This document shows, piece by piece, positions 11,030 through 23,105 of a stretch of 64,000 nt of DNA (the first letter of the stretch is position 1; every line of letters starts with the position of its first letter). A program made the position numbers and the translations under genes. The notes beneath the pieces were generated by a model, which was not told the origin of the DNA, ran no database searches, and saw only the letters and a program-made list of their open reading frames with translations. Origin of the DNA: Prochilodus magdalenae (lineage: Eukaryota > Chordata > Actinopteri > Characiformes > Prochilodontidae); assembly GCA_024036415.1 (NCBI GenBank), contig JAMWET010005038.1, forward strand, positions 156,141 through 220,140, read 5' to 3'.

Positions 11030-12660
11030 ACCCACCCACCACACTCCCACGCCTAATGCCCTGCAATATGATGATGTCAGGCTATAGGCTATCACAGCAG
11101 AGTGCAGAGTGGTCACTCTACATACTCAAACACTACTATAGTAGTAACAGTAAACAAACAAACAAACAAACAAACAAACAAACAAAATACTGGACCAGAA
11201 CCCCTTTCGCCCCAACCACCCACCCCACTGAAGTCCTGCAATGTCATTACATCAGACTACTACAGTGTGGTCACAGTGAATCCTCAAACACTACTATAGT
11301 AACACTAAACAAACAAACAAACAAACAAATAAACAAACAATCAGAATACTGGACCAGAACCCCCGCCAACCCAAACCACCCCCACCCCTAATGCCCTGCG
11401 ATATGATGACGTCAGGCTATAGACCATCACAGCAGAGTGGTCACTCTACATACTCAAACACTACTATAGTAACAGTAAACAAACAAACAAACAAACAAAC
11501 CAAATACTGGACCAGAACCCCCCCCCCCCCCTAATGCCCTGCAATATGATGACGTCAGGCTATAGGCTGTCACAGCAGAGTGGTCACTCTACATACTCAA
11601 ACACTACTATAGTAACAGTAAACAAACAAACAAACAAACAAACAAACAAACAAACAAACAATCAGAATACTGGACCAGAACCCCGCCCCCCCCCCAACTC
11701 AAACCACCCCCACACTCCTAATGCCCTGCAATATGATGACGTCAGGCTATAGACCATCACAGCAGAGTGGTCACTCTACATACTCAAACACCACTATAGT
11801 AACAGTAAACAAACAAACAAACAAACAAACAAAATACTGGACCAGAACCCCTTTCACCCAACCACCCACCCCACTGATGTCCTGCAATGTCATTACATCA
11901 GACTACTACAGTGTGGTCACTGTGAATACTCAAACACTACTATAGTAACACTAAACAAACAAACAAACAAACAAACAAACAAACAAACAGAATACTGGAC
12001 CAGAACCCCCCCCCAACCCAAACCACCCCCACCCCTAATGCCCTGCGATATGATGACGTCAGACTATAGACCATCACAGCAGAGTGGTCACTCTACATAC
12101 TCAAACACTACTATAGTAACAGTAAACAAACAAACAAACAAACAAACAAACAAACAAACAAACCAAATACTGGACCAGAACCCCCCCCCCAATGCCCTGC
12201 AATATGATGACGTCAGGCTATAGGCTGTCACAGCAGAGTGGTCACTCTACATACTCAAACACTACTATAGTAACAGTAAACAAACAAACAAACAAACAAA
12301 CAAACAAACAAACAAACAAACAAACAAACAAACAAACAATCAGAATACTGGACCAGAACCCCGCCCCCCCCCCCAACTCAAACCACCCCCACACCCCTAA
12401 CGCCCTGCAATATGATGACGTCAGGCTATAGACCATCACAGCAGAGTGGTCACTCTACATACTCAAACACCACTATAGTAACAGTAAACAAACAAACAAA
12501 CAAACAAACAAAAACAAAATACTGGACCAGAACCCCTTTCACCCAACCACCCACCCCACTGATGTCCTGCAATGTCATTACATCAGACCACTACAGTGTG
12601 GTCACTGTGAATACTCAAACACTACTATAGTAACACTAAACAAACAAACAAACAAACAAC
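10195..12660. repeat. Satellite of about 150-200 bp units with CRE palindromes and higher-order structure
   Basis: About 15 units. Each contains CCTGCAATATGATGACGTCA, a CACAGCAGAGTGGTCACTCT segment, the palindrome TACTATAGTA, a (CAAA)n run of variable length, ACTGGACCAGAAC and a C-rich run. TGACGTCA (full CRE) is intact in about ten units, for example at 10358. A diverged unit type with ATTACATCAGACTACTACAG occurs at about 11233, 11884 and 12570, marking a four-unit higher-order repeat of about 650-690 bp. Short frames within it are by-products. Confidence 0.93.
10970..11028. repeat. Long C-run (G-run on the minus strand)
   Basis: Nearly uninterrupted C for about 58 bases, interrupted by A, G and T once each. 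G-quadruplex potential on the minus strand. Confidence 0.9.
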
Positions 12661-13020
12661 TGGACCAGACCCCCGATTATAGACTCAGATTATATACACT
12701 ATTTATAGACTACTACAGCAGTGTGGTCCCTCTAGTGTTACTATAGTAGAGTTGTGGTATGTAAACCATTAGAATACTAATTCTAGACCAGCCTGCCCAA
12801 ACCACACCACACCCACAGTCCTGCAATGTCATCGTTATCAGGCTATAGACTATTACAGCAGCACAGCCAAGCTACATACTCCATCACATCAACACTGATA
12901 CAAAATAACAACCAATCAGGATTCACAAACACGGCCAGCTCTGGAGAACCTTCACAACAAATCACACGCCCACTCACCACAGACACACCTCCTGTCCAGA
13001 GCAGAAACTGTCTTCTGGAT
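12661..13020. other. Decayed flank of the satellite
   Basis: Diverged relatives of satellite phrases recur (GACTACTACAGCAGTGTGGT near 12708; CCTGCAATGTCATCG near 12822), so the array once extended to about 12.9 kb. Confidence 0.55.
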
Positions 13021-13190
13021 TAAAATTTTTAGTATTTTATTTATATTTCTCTGTACTTTTTTACTATAGATCTTATTTCTTATTTGTATGTTTCCTGACA
13101 CTTCTGTTCTTTCCTCTGTGCTGCTGTAACGTTGCAAATTTCCCCACTGTGGGATCAATAAAGGGTTATCTTATCTTCTCTTAAACCGCC
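13020..13190 (+). mobile_element. 5'-truncated LINE 3' end
   Basis: T-rich sequence ending with CCCCACTGTGGGATCAATAA and then ATCTTATCTT repeats, the hallmark 3' tail of a common teleost LINE. No coding part remains. Confidence 0.65.
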
Positions 13191-13560
13191 GCATTAGAAC
13201 CAGACAGGGGTGAACACACTGCCCCGGCGGGCATCACATGCTTACTGGACCTGAACACCTCCTACCTGCGGTCCTGTAATGACGTCAGGTGTCACGTTTT
13301 GGCGTCTCCCCCGAGCTTGTGACGGTTTTAGCAGCACAGCACCGCTGTCAGCACCAGGTCCACAGAACTAACGACACCGCGGCACTGAGGAAGACCATGG
13401 ACGCAGGGCTTATAAGAGGCATCCTCTACACGAGCACCCAGTCAACGCTGTCGCCATCTTTGTTCATGTTACCCGCGCGCTCAGCTGGGGCCTGTAAGTA
13501 GCCAATCACAGATTCACTTCGCTACCCGCTACCCAATTAGCGCTTCATTAGGTGCCCGAA
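13191..13560. other. Unassigned GC-richer stretch
   Basis: Contains an isolated TGACGTCA at about 13279 in a CCTGTAATGACGTCAGG context resembling the satellite. A 70-codon frame from 13289 has no recognisable domain. Confidence 0.35.
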
Positions 13561-13574
13561 TAGATCGCCGGATG

Positions 13575-13578
13575 GAAA

Positions 13579-13617
<39 letters not shown>

Positions 13618-14008
13618 AGATAGATAGAATTACTTGAGTACAGCAAGTACTTACTGAAGTACTTTGTTATTAGCCACCTAAGCTAAAGCTAGCCAGCTTG
13701 ATAGATAGATGGATAGACAGACAGACAGATAGAATTACTTGAGTACAGCAAGTACTTATTAGCCACCGAAGCTAAATCTAGCCAGCTGGATAGATAGATA
13801 GATAGATAGATAGATAGAAAGAAAGAATTACTTGAGTACAGCAAGTACTTACTGAAGTACTTTGTTATTAGCCACCTAAGCTAAAGCTAGCCATCTTGAT
13901 AGATAGATGGATAGATAGACAGACAGACAGACAGATAGATAGATAGATAGATAGAATTACTTGAGTACAGCAAGTACTTATTAGCCACCTAAGCTAAATC
14001 TAGCCAGC

Positions 14009-14039
<31 letters not shown>

Positions 14040-14040
14040 T
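13575..14040. repeat. (AAAT)n and GATA microsatellites in an alternating long/short tandem array
   Basis: After an (AAAT)n run, four units share AATTACTTGAGTACAGCAAG and TTAGCCACC, then CTAGCCAGCT and GATA/GACA runs. Units 1 and 3 also carry ACTGAAGTACTTTG; units 2 and 4 lack it. The repeat is therefore a two-unit block of about 200-220 bp, duplicated. Confidence 0.9.
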
Positions 14041-14044
14041 CATC

Positions 14045-14550
14045 CTTTGAATATGCCGGTTTCTCTTTATATTGCAGGTAAGTTTCATGATGAACGTACC
14101 GAAATGTCCCAAAATGACTTGGAGAAAAATTAGGTTAGGTGATATAATAACAATACATAAGCCAGAAATCAAATTTACCCCAGACGCAGTAGATCAGCAA
14201 TGACATGCTGGTCCAAAGTCTGCTTCTTTAGTTCAGTAACTTGCTTTAAGGTCTTGTATCAGCTTGAGCAAAACTGTGGTAATGAACTAAACCTTACTGT
14301 AGAGTAGAGGCGGTTACTGGGTTATCACCCTATATATCTGAAGGACCACTGGATGAGCAGGTGTCCCTGAACTATGAGCTTGTCCTTGTGCGCCCCTTCT
14401 CTCAGGGAATTTATTCTTGGTGTCTTCACAATCATCATAAGCCACAGCTGTTCTCCTCAGCTGGCCTCATCACTGCTGATTGATAATTACACCACACTAT
14501 AAACTTCCAGCTTATTAAACTTTGTAGGGCAAAGAGCCAAGATCACAAAC
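14045..14550. other. No recognised feature
   Basis: Anonymous non-coding sequence. Confidence 0.5.
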
Positions 14551-14552
14551 TC

Positions 14553-15290
14553 ACAGATCATCAAAGGAATAGCTGCACCCAGAAGGAGGTGTGGTAGTGC
14601 GGTGGCGTTGGGAAAGAAGATAAAGGTGACCAGGATCAATAACTGATGATAAATTTAGACTGATATGATCAATATTTATTGAGCTACACATACAGAAGTC
14701 TGTCTCTCAGTATGGCGTCGGGCCGCCGTGTTTGCTAACCCAACATACCAGACGTCTCGGTATGGAGCTGTAGAGGTTCCTAATGGTGTCCTGTGATAAT
14801 CCGTCCCATGCAGCTTGAACACCCTCACACTGTTCCTGCAGATAGTGCGGTAGGGGTGGAGGTGGAGGGACACCAGGTCTTCTGGACGTGAGACAACAAT
14901 CCGTTCATCTCGGTGCTGACCACGGTGCCTCCACTCACGGATTCGTTGGGCGTCTCCACCAAGACTAAAGCGGGACTCGTCACTGAAGATGACCCGCTGC
15001 CGTTCTGAGTCACTCCATGACAGTCTGGCACGACACCACTGCAGTGCTGACACTAACAGGACGACTCATGGAGGAATCGCGGCTCACTGAACGTCTCCAA
15101 TCATGTCTGTTGGGTCAGTCAGGTACAAGGAAAACATCCGTCCTCGCTTACATCACATGCGCGGCTGAGAACGAAACTTGAATCCTTTGCATGCCTTATG
15201 ATGTGAAACCCACCCACCAAGTTTCATCCCTGTCGGTTGATCCTTTCTGGGTACAGCTGTTCTGTTGATGAGCGTACGTACACACACTTA
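14553..15290 (-). mobile_element. TcA: most complete copy, both terminal repeats present
   Basis: The left end CATCAAAGGAATAGCTGCAC and right end GTACAGCTGTTCTGTTGATG are inverted-repeat partners, giving an element of about 735 bp, too short for a full Tc1 transposase of about 340 codons. The minus strand encodes SWSDSERQRVIFSDESRF then the common deletion junction and the KHGGPTPY end in another frame. Its poly(A) signal is AATAAA on the minus strand at 14680-14675. Non-autonomous. Confidence 0.88.
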
Positions 15291-15794
15291 CTGGATCTGG
15301 GACCACCTAAACTTTGGCTAGGTTGATTTTTCGGAAAATATTACAGTGTATATTACTGAGCCATCCAATATTGGTGCACTAGAGAACCACTCTACGGTTA
15401 TTCATAGCTTGTAACCCTTTGACCCGTTTCAAAGTCCAAAAATACAGGAAAACAGTTGCGGTTTCTTTGAAGCATGAAAGCTTTTCCGCTGGGTTTAATT
15501 AGTGTGATGAACATGTAAATGGAAAGTGATTAATTTCCCATGCTTGCAGCGCCCCGCCATGTTTACAGCGCACACGTAATGTTTGGGTCAGTTTGACCTA
15601 GTAGAGAGAACAGAGGCTACAACAGGTTAATATCAATTATAGAGCAGAATTGGTTTTCTTCTCAGACTTGATGCCATGCCTAATCCCTCCCAAACACATT
15701 TACCTCTCTGAATTGTGGGGCTTTACTAAGACCTTCATTCATTTTCTGGAGACTTACCCAAAATAGACCTACCTTAACCTTCCTTGGAAAATGA
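15291..15794. other. No recognised feature
   Basis: Anonymous sequence. Confidence 0.45.
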
Positions 15795-16400
15795 ATGATT
15801 AATATTGTGACCTCACAACACCTGGGCGCACATGTGATGTAAGCAAGGGCGGGCCTTAACGCTGTATCTGACTGACTCAACAGCCACGACTGTGGGCATA
15901 TAGCACGCAGTGACGCCTCCATGAGTCATCCTGTTAGTGCAGCACATTGGCAGACAGCTGCACCATGCAGGACTACATGCACACAGACCGTTACCACGAC
16001 TGTCCTTAACACCACGTCAACATCAACCAAAGACTGCAGTGGTGTCGTACCAGACTGTCATGGAGTGACTCAGAATGGCAGCGGGTCATCTTCAGTGACG
16101 AGTCCCGCTTTAGTCTTGGTGGAGACGCCCAACGAATCCGTGTGTGGAGGCACCGTGGTCAGCACCGAGATGAACGACTCGTTGTTACACGTCCAGAAGG
16201 CCTGGTGTCGCTCCACCTTCACCCCTACCGCACCATCTGCAGGAACTGTGTGAGAATATTTAAGCTGCATGGGATGGATTATCATAGGACACCATTAGGA
16301 ACCTCTACAGCTCCATACCGAGACGCCTGGCATGTTGGGTAAGCAAATCATACTGATCACCCCACACTTCCTTCTAGGTGCAGCTGTTCTGTTGATGAAT
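15795..16400 (+). mobile_element. TcA copy, plus orientation, with a further 3' deletion
   Basis: Same subterminal, SDES and junction sequences as other TcA copies. After GCATGTTGGGTAAGCAAATC it skips most of the 3' region and rejoins at the terminal CTTCTAGGTGCAGCTGTTCT, so it lacks the stop/poly(A) segment. Confidence 0.8.
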
Positions 16401-17175
16401 GTGTGAGCAGGGTTTGGTCCCCACAGTGTGCCATGACAATGATCCACACCTGTGGTGGTTGTTTATGTTTCCTGGATTGCCCCAGAACAATCTGCCCCCT
16501 TTACACTACATCTTGATTAAACTGGTATTATGTGAGGTGCATCTGCCCAGTGATGGACTGGTGGCCTGTCCAGGGTGTTTCCTGCCTTCTGCCCAATGAG
16601 AGCAGGGACTGGCTGACTGGCTGGCATGACCAAAGGACAAGCAGCCCAGAAGATGAATGAATAATTGAGGTCCATATTATGCCAATCTCTTCAAATATAT
16701 TTTCACTACTTTCCGATGGGTAAACATGCACTGGGCCAATTTGACCCAAGTATAATCAATTCCTTACAGTTGAACACAACCGGACGGTTGCGGGGGTTTT
16801 GAGGAGATCACAGATGTTGCAAAGCTTCAGTACTTGATGCATGTTCCTTGAGAAGTGTTTAAAATGGTGTTCTGCTTGTCTGGTATACCGGACTCTTTTC
16901 AAAACCACAAAAACAAAGCATGTGGTTTACATCTAGATAGCTGCGACAGACGCTACCACAGGCAGTTTCTTTTTCCCCCTACAGTAAAGCTTTTAGGCCC
17001 AAAACACCTCAGAGACATAAGGTATAATCAGGCGGGGTGGAGAAAGTACAGACAAATTATACTCCAGTGCAAGGACGGGTGCTGTGGCAAAGCCTTGCTC
17101 AAAAGCAGAAGGCTGGAGCCAAAAGTATACTGTGTTTTATTTATTATCCAGCAAATCAGAATTAAAACCATGGAC
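16401..17175. other. Unassigned sequence, possibly a decayed retrocopy
   Basis: A 125-codon plus-strand frame (16855-17232) ends by reading the A-run and is not recognised. ATTAAA lies about 20 bases before the A-run. Confidence 0.3.

Positions 17176-17178
<3 letters not shown>

Positions 17179-17211
<33 letters not shown>
17179..17211. repeat. Poly(A) run
   Basis: About 31 consecutive A residues preceded by AATTTA, with ATTAAA shortly before, as in a retroposed tail. Confidence 0.9.
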
Positions 17212-17213
<2 letters not shown>

Positions 17214-17302
17214 TGATCAGGGCATAGCTTAGCATTCTGATGAGCATGCGTGACTGACATCCCTCCAGCAAACGTGACTAAGGCACAGCTGGTGGTGTAG
17301 AC

Positions 17303-17482
17303 CAGTGCTTTTCAACCCTGCCCTGCACGTTGGGGTGCGTTCCCTGCTGCTCCCAACACACCCGATTCAACTTATCAGCTCATTAACAAGCCCTTTCCGA
17401 GGTGCAGGGGGCGTGTTAGAGCAGGGAGTCCACTAACACACACAGAGCAGGGTGTCTCCAGGAGCAGGGTTGCGAAACACTG
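17303..17482. mobile_element. hAT-type palindromic MITE with perfect 8-bp target duplication
   Basis: Ends CAGTGCTTTTCAACCCTG and CAGGGTTGCGAAACACTG are inverted repeats. Flanking GTGTAGAC occurs exactly at 17295-17302 and 17483-17490. The internal part is near-palindromic (CACCCGATTCAACTTATCAG and relatives), matching a teleost hAT-like MITE. Confidence 0.88.
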
Positions 17483-17490
17483 GTGTAGAC

Positions 17491-18249
17491 TATCCCCATC
17501 TTGTCCACAGCTCAATAAAACAAACAGCCATTCCTGCTGGCTTAGTCATACCTGCTAGGGTGTCTCGCTTGGTGGTTAGCAGGGCTGTGGATTTCCAAGA
17601 ACCTGCCTAGGAACCATACGATAAGATATGAATCATGACACAGGGGTTAGAATTTGGTATGTTGTGATGTATAGAGTCTAATTTTAGGAATAATAATGAT
17701 AAAAATAAAATAACCACAACACCATACGCATAGAAGTTCGTTAATGCTAACATTAGCAGTGCACCTTTATGCTACTTGTTTACTTTGGAGCGGAGGAGTC
17801 GAATAAAGGTGGTGAGAATGACCCACCATCCACATAATACCTGCTCTGTGGTGGTCCAGTGGGAGTCCAGACCACTGAGGAACAGTATATAGAGAAACAG
17901 ATGGAGTACAGTCTGCAGGTGTAGAACTACAGAGTGCTCCTATATGGTTAGTGGAGCTGGCAGAATGGACGAGTATAGAAACCTAATAAGGAGCTCAGTG
18001 AGTGTATACTGCACCTAACGTTCCACACCCTGGGTGACCTACTGGCTCCCGAGGTGCCTTTGTGAAGCCACCAAGTGGCTTAGGTTTAGACATTCCCCAT
18101 CCCCCAATACCAGAACATAGAGTACAGTTGATCAACGTTTCAAATAGAAACCTATGCAAATATTAATAGCAGCCAGAGAGGTGCAGCTATGACTGGCTCC
18201 TGCACCGAAACACATCTTCAGAAACACCAAAGCAGACCAGGAAATGGAG
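17491..18249. other. Intergenic, no recognised feature
   Basis: Beyond the distal ccdc71 poly(A) signal; no gene seen. Confidence 0.45.
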
Positions 18250-18267
18250 ACGACCGTTTTTAAACAC

Positions 18268-18273
18268 TTTATT
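18268..18273 (-). terminator. ccdc71: Distal candidate poly(A) signal AATAAA for ccdc71
   Basis: AATAAA on the minus strand with a short A run about 10 bases later and a GT-rich stretch (TTTGGTGTTTCT, then TGTGTTTC) 35-60 bases downstream. This is the classical hexamer plus downstream-element arrangement and the best-formed 3'-end signal near the gene. Confidence 0.5.
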
Positions 18274-18460
18274 TCACAACTTCTTAATATTAACTAAAGA
18301 TACAACACTGACATTTACAGCTTTCAAGGTCACAGATTCAACTGCATGACAGACGAGCGACGGCTTGGTAACAAAAAAGATGAAGTCTGTATTGAACGTC
18401 TGAGTAGGCCGATATCAAGCTGTATTTGAATCGTTACTGCAGCAGACTGAAAGAGGGCTG

Positions 18461-18491
<31 letters not shown>

Positions 18492-18530
18492 AGAAAAAAG
18501 AGAAAAAAAAAAAAGAAAAAAAAAAAGGAT
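18461..18530. repeat. A-rich run in the 3' UTR
   Basis: Two long A runs separated by GAGAGAAAAAAGAG; a poly(U) stretch in the ccdc71 transcript if the distal end is used. Confidence 0.9.
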
Positions 18531-19090
18531 TTTACGACAGCAGGTCTGCAGTTTCAGATGTAACGTACCTCCCCCAAAAAACCACCAGTCCAATAATGAT
18601 CCGATGTGTGGAGGGCCCGCCGATGGCTTATTTGAAAGGGTTCAGCTGTGCACAAAGACAATGTCATTAATTTTCCTTTAATTACACTTAAATTAAGATC
18701 AGAAACAATCCAAAAAGATGGTCGCTGACATCTATGCTGCAATAGTCTTGAACAATACATCCATATCTAAGCCCATCTAGCTATGTATAGTGTACAGAAT
18801 CAAACTAAACTGCTAAAAAAATTAAATTAAAATTAAATTATACATATGTATATATAACTGAAAAAAAAAAAGTACTTTCAGCCATTTTCAGAAACGGACC
18901 GCACTTGGAAAATGGGTTAGTAAATCTAGCATGTCTGGCAACATGGACACAAACTATGTATAGTATAGAGAAGAACCATTAGACGAACAGAACTGCTGAA
19001 ACAATTTCAAACTGTCGTTTTGGCTGAACTGCGATATCGGCTGGGATTTCTGGTGACCTAAAAGTCAGACATTAGACAAAACATCCAGAT

Positions 19091-19556
19091 ACGCAGTCGA
19101 GTCACGTTATGATGACCACCAGCTAATATCCAGAGTCAGCGCCATGGTGTGCAGCACAGGCAGGCTGGGAGTGACTCAGTAAGACTGACTGCAGTGCATC
19201 CCACAGCTGCTGGAGGGTGCAGGGGGAAGACCCATAGAGTGAACATGATGAAGGTGAAGGTGGTCTCGCAGATGCTCAACCGGGTTCAAGTCTGGGGATC
19301 TAGAGAGGCCAGGGTAGTACGGGAGGTCTGGCTCAAGCTCTTCCAACCAACGTGGGACATTTCTAAGTTGTGTGGTATGGGGCATCGTCTTGCTGGAAGA
19401 TCCCATTCGGCCCCAGGGAAGACAATAAGCGTGTATGGGTGTATGTGATGTGCCAGGATGGATTCATCAGTCAGTTGAGAGTGTCTTTTAGAGAATGAAA
19501 AAGCTGGTCATGGCATGACTTCCCTACTTGGTCATAATAATGTGACTTGACTGCGT
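19091..19556 (-). mobile_element. TcC MITE-like element with intact ends, inside the ccdc71 3' UTR
   Basis: Ends ACGCAGTCGAGTCACGTTAT and ATAATGTGACTTGACTGCGT are inverted repeats and the copy is flanked by T and TA-compatible bases. Its 466 bp encode only the transposase C-terminal portion on the minus strand: RNVPRWLEE, then SPDLNPVEHL, the conserved motif with the third catalytic acidic residue. The N-terminal half is absent, so it depends on another copy. Confidence 0.85.
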
Positions 19557-20238
19557 TAAAAAAATAAATAAATAAAAGGCTACACTCGCATTGGAGAACT
19601 TTAAAGTGTTGGCTGATATGCTGACGCAGTCATAGCCCGGATTTTTCCCATGTTCAATCAATTCCAAACAAATATGTGGGAAAAGCTAGTGGCAGCATTT
19701 GTAATTGTTAAGCACCAATATACCAGTGTTGGCACATACAAATAAAAAAGGGGGTGGGGCAAAAAATATATATATATAAATAAAATAAACACATACACAG
19801 CCCTCCCCAAATTGCTGGAAAGAGAAAGAATGAAAAGCACATCGTTTCCATGCTCTCAAGACAGAGTAAGGCCATTTCTTTCACTTGCTAATTCAATTAT
19901 TCTAACAGTGATCCCAATCTACAGACATTAAAAGGTGCAAGGGGTCAGACAGATTACAGCCATTATGCTCCCCCCACTCACCCTTAACTACCTCCCACCC
20001 TACCCAGAGCTACATCTGATGCCTAAGGACAGACAGGTGTCAGTTACACCACGTAAGAAATACAGCAGACGAAACGTGTAGGAACAGTTATCCTAGAGCT
20101 CAGAGAGAGTCTCGCTTTTCCAGTCGGTTCACCGCCGGCACAGTATGTAACCAGAACGTTACATAACTGCATTCCACACTCAACATAAACATGAAGGACT
20201 GTTAGTGTGACAGTCTGTTCCGAACACCGCTAATTTAA

Positions 20239-21238
20239 AGGGGAATTCCGCCAAACTTTCCTTCATTCCTGCAGAATTCATCCACAAACGCGCAAGTCGT
20301 TTAGAGTAGGTTGATTGGAAAGAATTACCAGTTGCTCACAGTGGGGGTGATGGGGACCAGACATCCGACACATTTAACTCGTCTAAAAGCTTCCTCTCAG
20401 AGCTCCGTCTCGGTCATTACAGGAAGTGATTAGGTCTCGGAGACCCGGTTTGGTGCTGAAGCATCTATTATTTACCCAATCATGGCAGAGAGGAAGAGGA
20501 GAACCTGCTGTTTCGGGTTTACCAATAATGTACCATCATCGCTGCTATCGGTTTCCAGTTCCAGAGATCCAATTAATTTACAGTGCGTGTAAATATCATA
20601 ATGAATAGAGCCATATAGAAACTTGGGCGGAGGTTGCCTGGTGACTCCGGATAGTAAATAAACTGGCTCTATTTGTGCCAATTTATGATTGAGACAAATT
20701 CGAGATTTCTGGTGCCTTAAAAGTCAGACAGACAAAACATCCAAATACACAGTCGAGAGACATGGTGTCTATAATATCCAGAGTACCCTCTGTGGTGTGC
20801 AGCACGGACAGCAGCTAGACGAGCTAGGAGTAAATAAGGTTCAGGTAGGTTGTCCCAGGTATCTGGAGTCATGCTGATGGTAGTGCATCCCACAGCTGCT
20901 GGAGGGTGCGGGGACAATCCATAGAGAGAACACTACAATGGAGGGGGTCACACAGACCCTCAAATTGGGTTCATGTCTAGGTATTAGTGGGCCGGGCAAC
21001 AACTGGGAAGCGTTTTGGAGATGTGAGATTTCTGACAGCAGTGTGGGTGCACTGATGATTCTGATAGTAAATGAAATGGTTCCATCTGTGCTAATAGACA
21101 TGGAGACCCCTGGTTCCCATCACCACCACTGTACAGAAAAGCCAGCCAAGTTTCTCTACCATGAACCATTTTGCAGCAAGCCATCTAAGTGCCTAAATGT
21201 TTACACCCCAATTACAGGACACATGGTGGAATTCCACT
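20239..21238. mobile_element. TTAA-flanked element (piggyBac/Kolobok-like) in the 3' UTR
   Basis: TTAA at 20235-20238 and 21239-21242 flank inverted ends AAGGGGAATTCCGCCA and TGGTGGAATTCCACTT. TTAA target duplications are typical of piggyBac and Kolobok superfamilies. The interior has no transposase and carries a TcC-derived insertion at about 20703-20985. Confidence 0.7.
20703..20985 (-). mobile_element. TcC fragment nested in the TTAA element
   Basis: Shares about 45 bases of sequence outside the terminal repeat (GATTTCTGGTG to AAAACATCCA) with the 19091 copy, then the TcC body to about 20985, where TTAA-element sequence resumes. Confidence 0.65.
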
Positions 21239-21705
21239 TTAAGGCCAATTCTGCCAGTAGTTACCATGTTGTGCTGGACCAGAGGCCTGCAGTGATGGGC
21301 TGGATATTCAATGTACTACCTTGGCGATGTCACTTGTTTATCACACGTAAATGAACCCCTTGCACCTTTGAAACCTTAAATAAAATAAAGAACATGCACT
21401 CTATGCCTACAGACTCTCACACGGGAAAGCGAGGGGCTATTTAAAAATAAACAAAAATAGCCACGGATGTCCAAAATCATTAATAATAAAAAAATAATTA
21501 TAAATTCAAACAGAACCATCAAAAAAAATAAAATAAAATAAAAAACACATCGACTCTCCAAACAGTAGTCACTCTAGAAACTTCAGGTTCTCAAACACTC
21601 TGTTCCCAAAAACAATAAAAATAAGAATAATAATTATAAAGATAATGGAAACAAAAAAGTTGTAGGAACGCTGCATAGTGACAACATATGCTTTAAATCC
21701 TTCAG

Positions 21706-21711
21706 TTTATT
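21706..21711 (-). terminator. ccdc71: Proximal candidate poly(A) signal AATAAA for ccdc71
   Basis: AATAAA on the minus strand, about 305 bases after the stop codon, followed about 45 bases later by a T-rich stretch that could act as a downstream element. It lies before the transposon insertions and so may be the ancestral 3' end. Confidence 0.45.
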
Positions 21712-22015
21712 TCCTCAAAATTCAGGGCAAAAAAATACAAACAAAAAAAACAAAACAAAACAAAAAAAAACAAACACTGGATAAAAGAAAGCAAAAGACA
21801 TGTTTATGTAAGGGGAAAACAAAAACAAAAATAGAAATACAGCCTAATTTCCCTCTTTGGATCACTGAGGTCACTCACACTTGTGTACAATGCATAATCG
21901 GGGGAGAAGACTTCCATCCAGACTCAGATATTTACGTTTCGATCCAAGTAACACCTCAATATAAGAAAACCTAACTGTATATGTGGGTACAAAAGTCCCT
22001 TTTGATCGCTCTAGT

Positions 22016-23105
<1,090 letters not shown>

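Larger units (their letters stand above)
18250..22015 (-). other. ccdc71: Putative 3' UTR of ccdc71, transposon-rich
   Basis: No other gene signal lies between the ccdc71 stop and a strong minus-strand poly(A) signal at 18268-18273. The interval contains a TTAA-flanked element (20239-21238), two TcC Tc1-like copies, long A/T runs and no conserved coding frame. A proximal poly(A) signal at 21706-21711 would give a UTR of about 0.3 kb; the distal one gives about 3.75 kb. The extent is inferred from sequence signals only. Confidence 0.5.

Noticed and set aside
20938..21354. 138-codon plus-strand frame
   Set aside because: Lies inside the TTAA element and TcC insertion, antisense to ccdc71; no protein similarity recognised.
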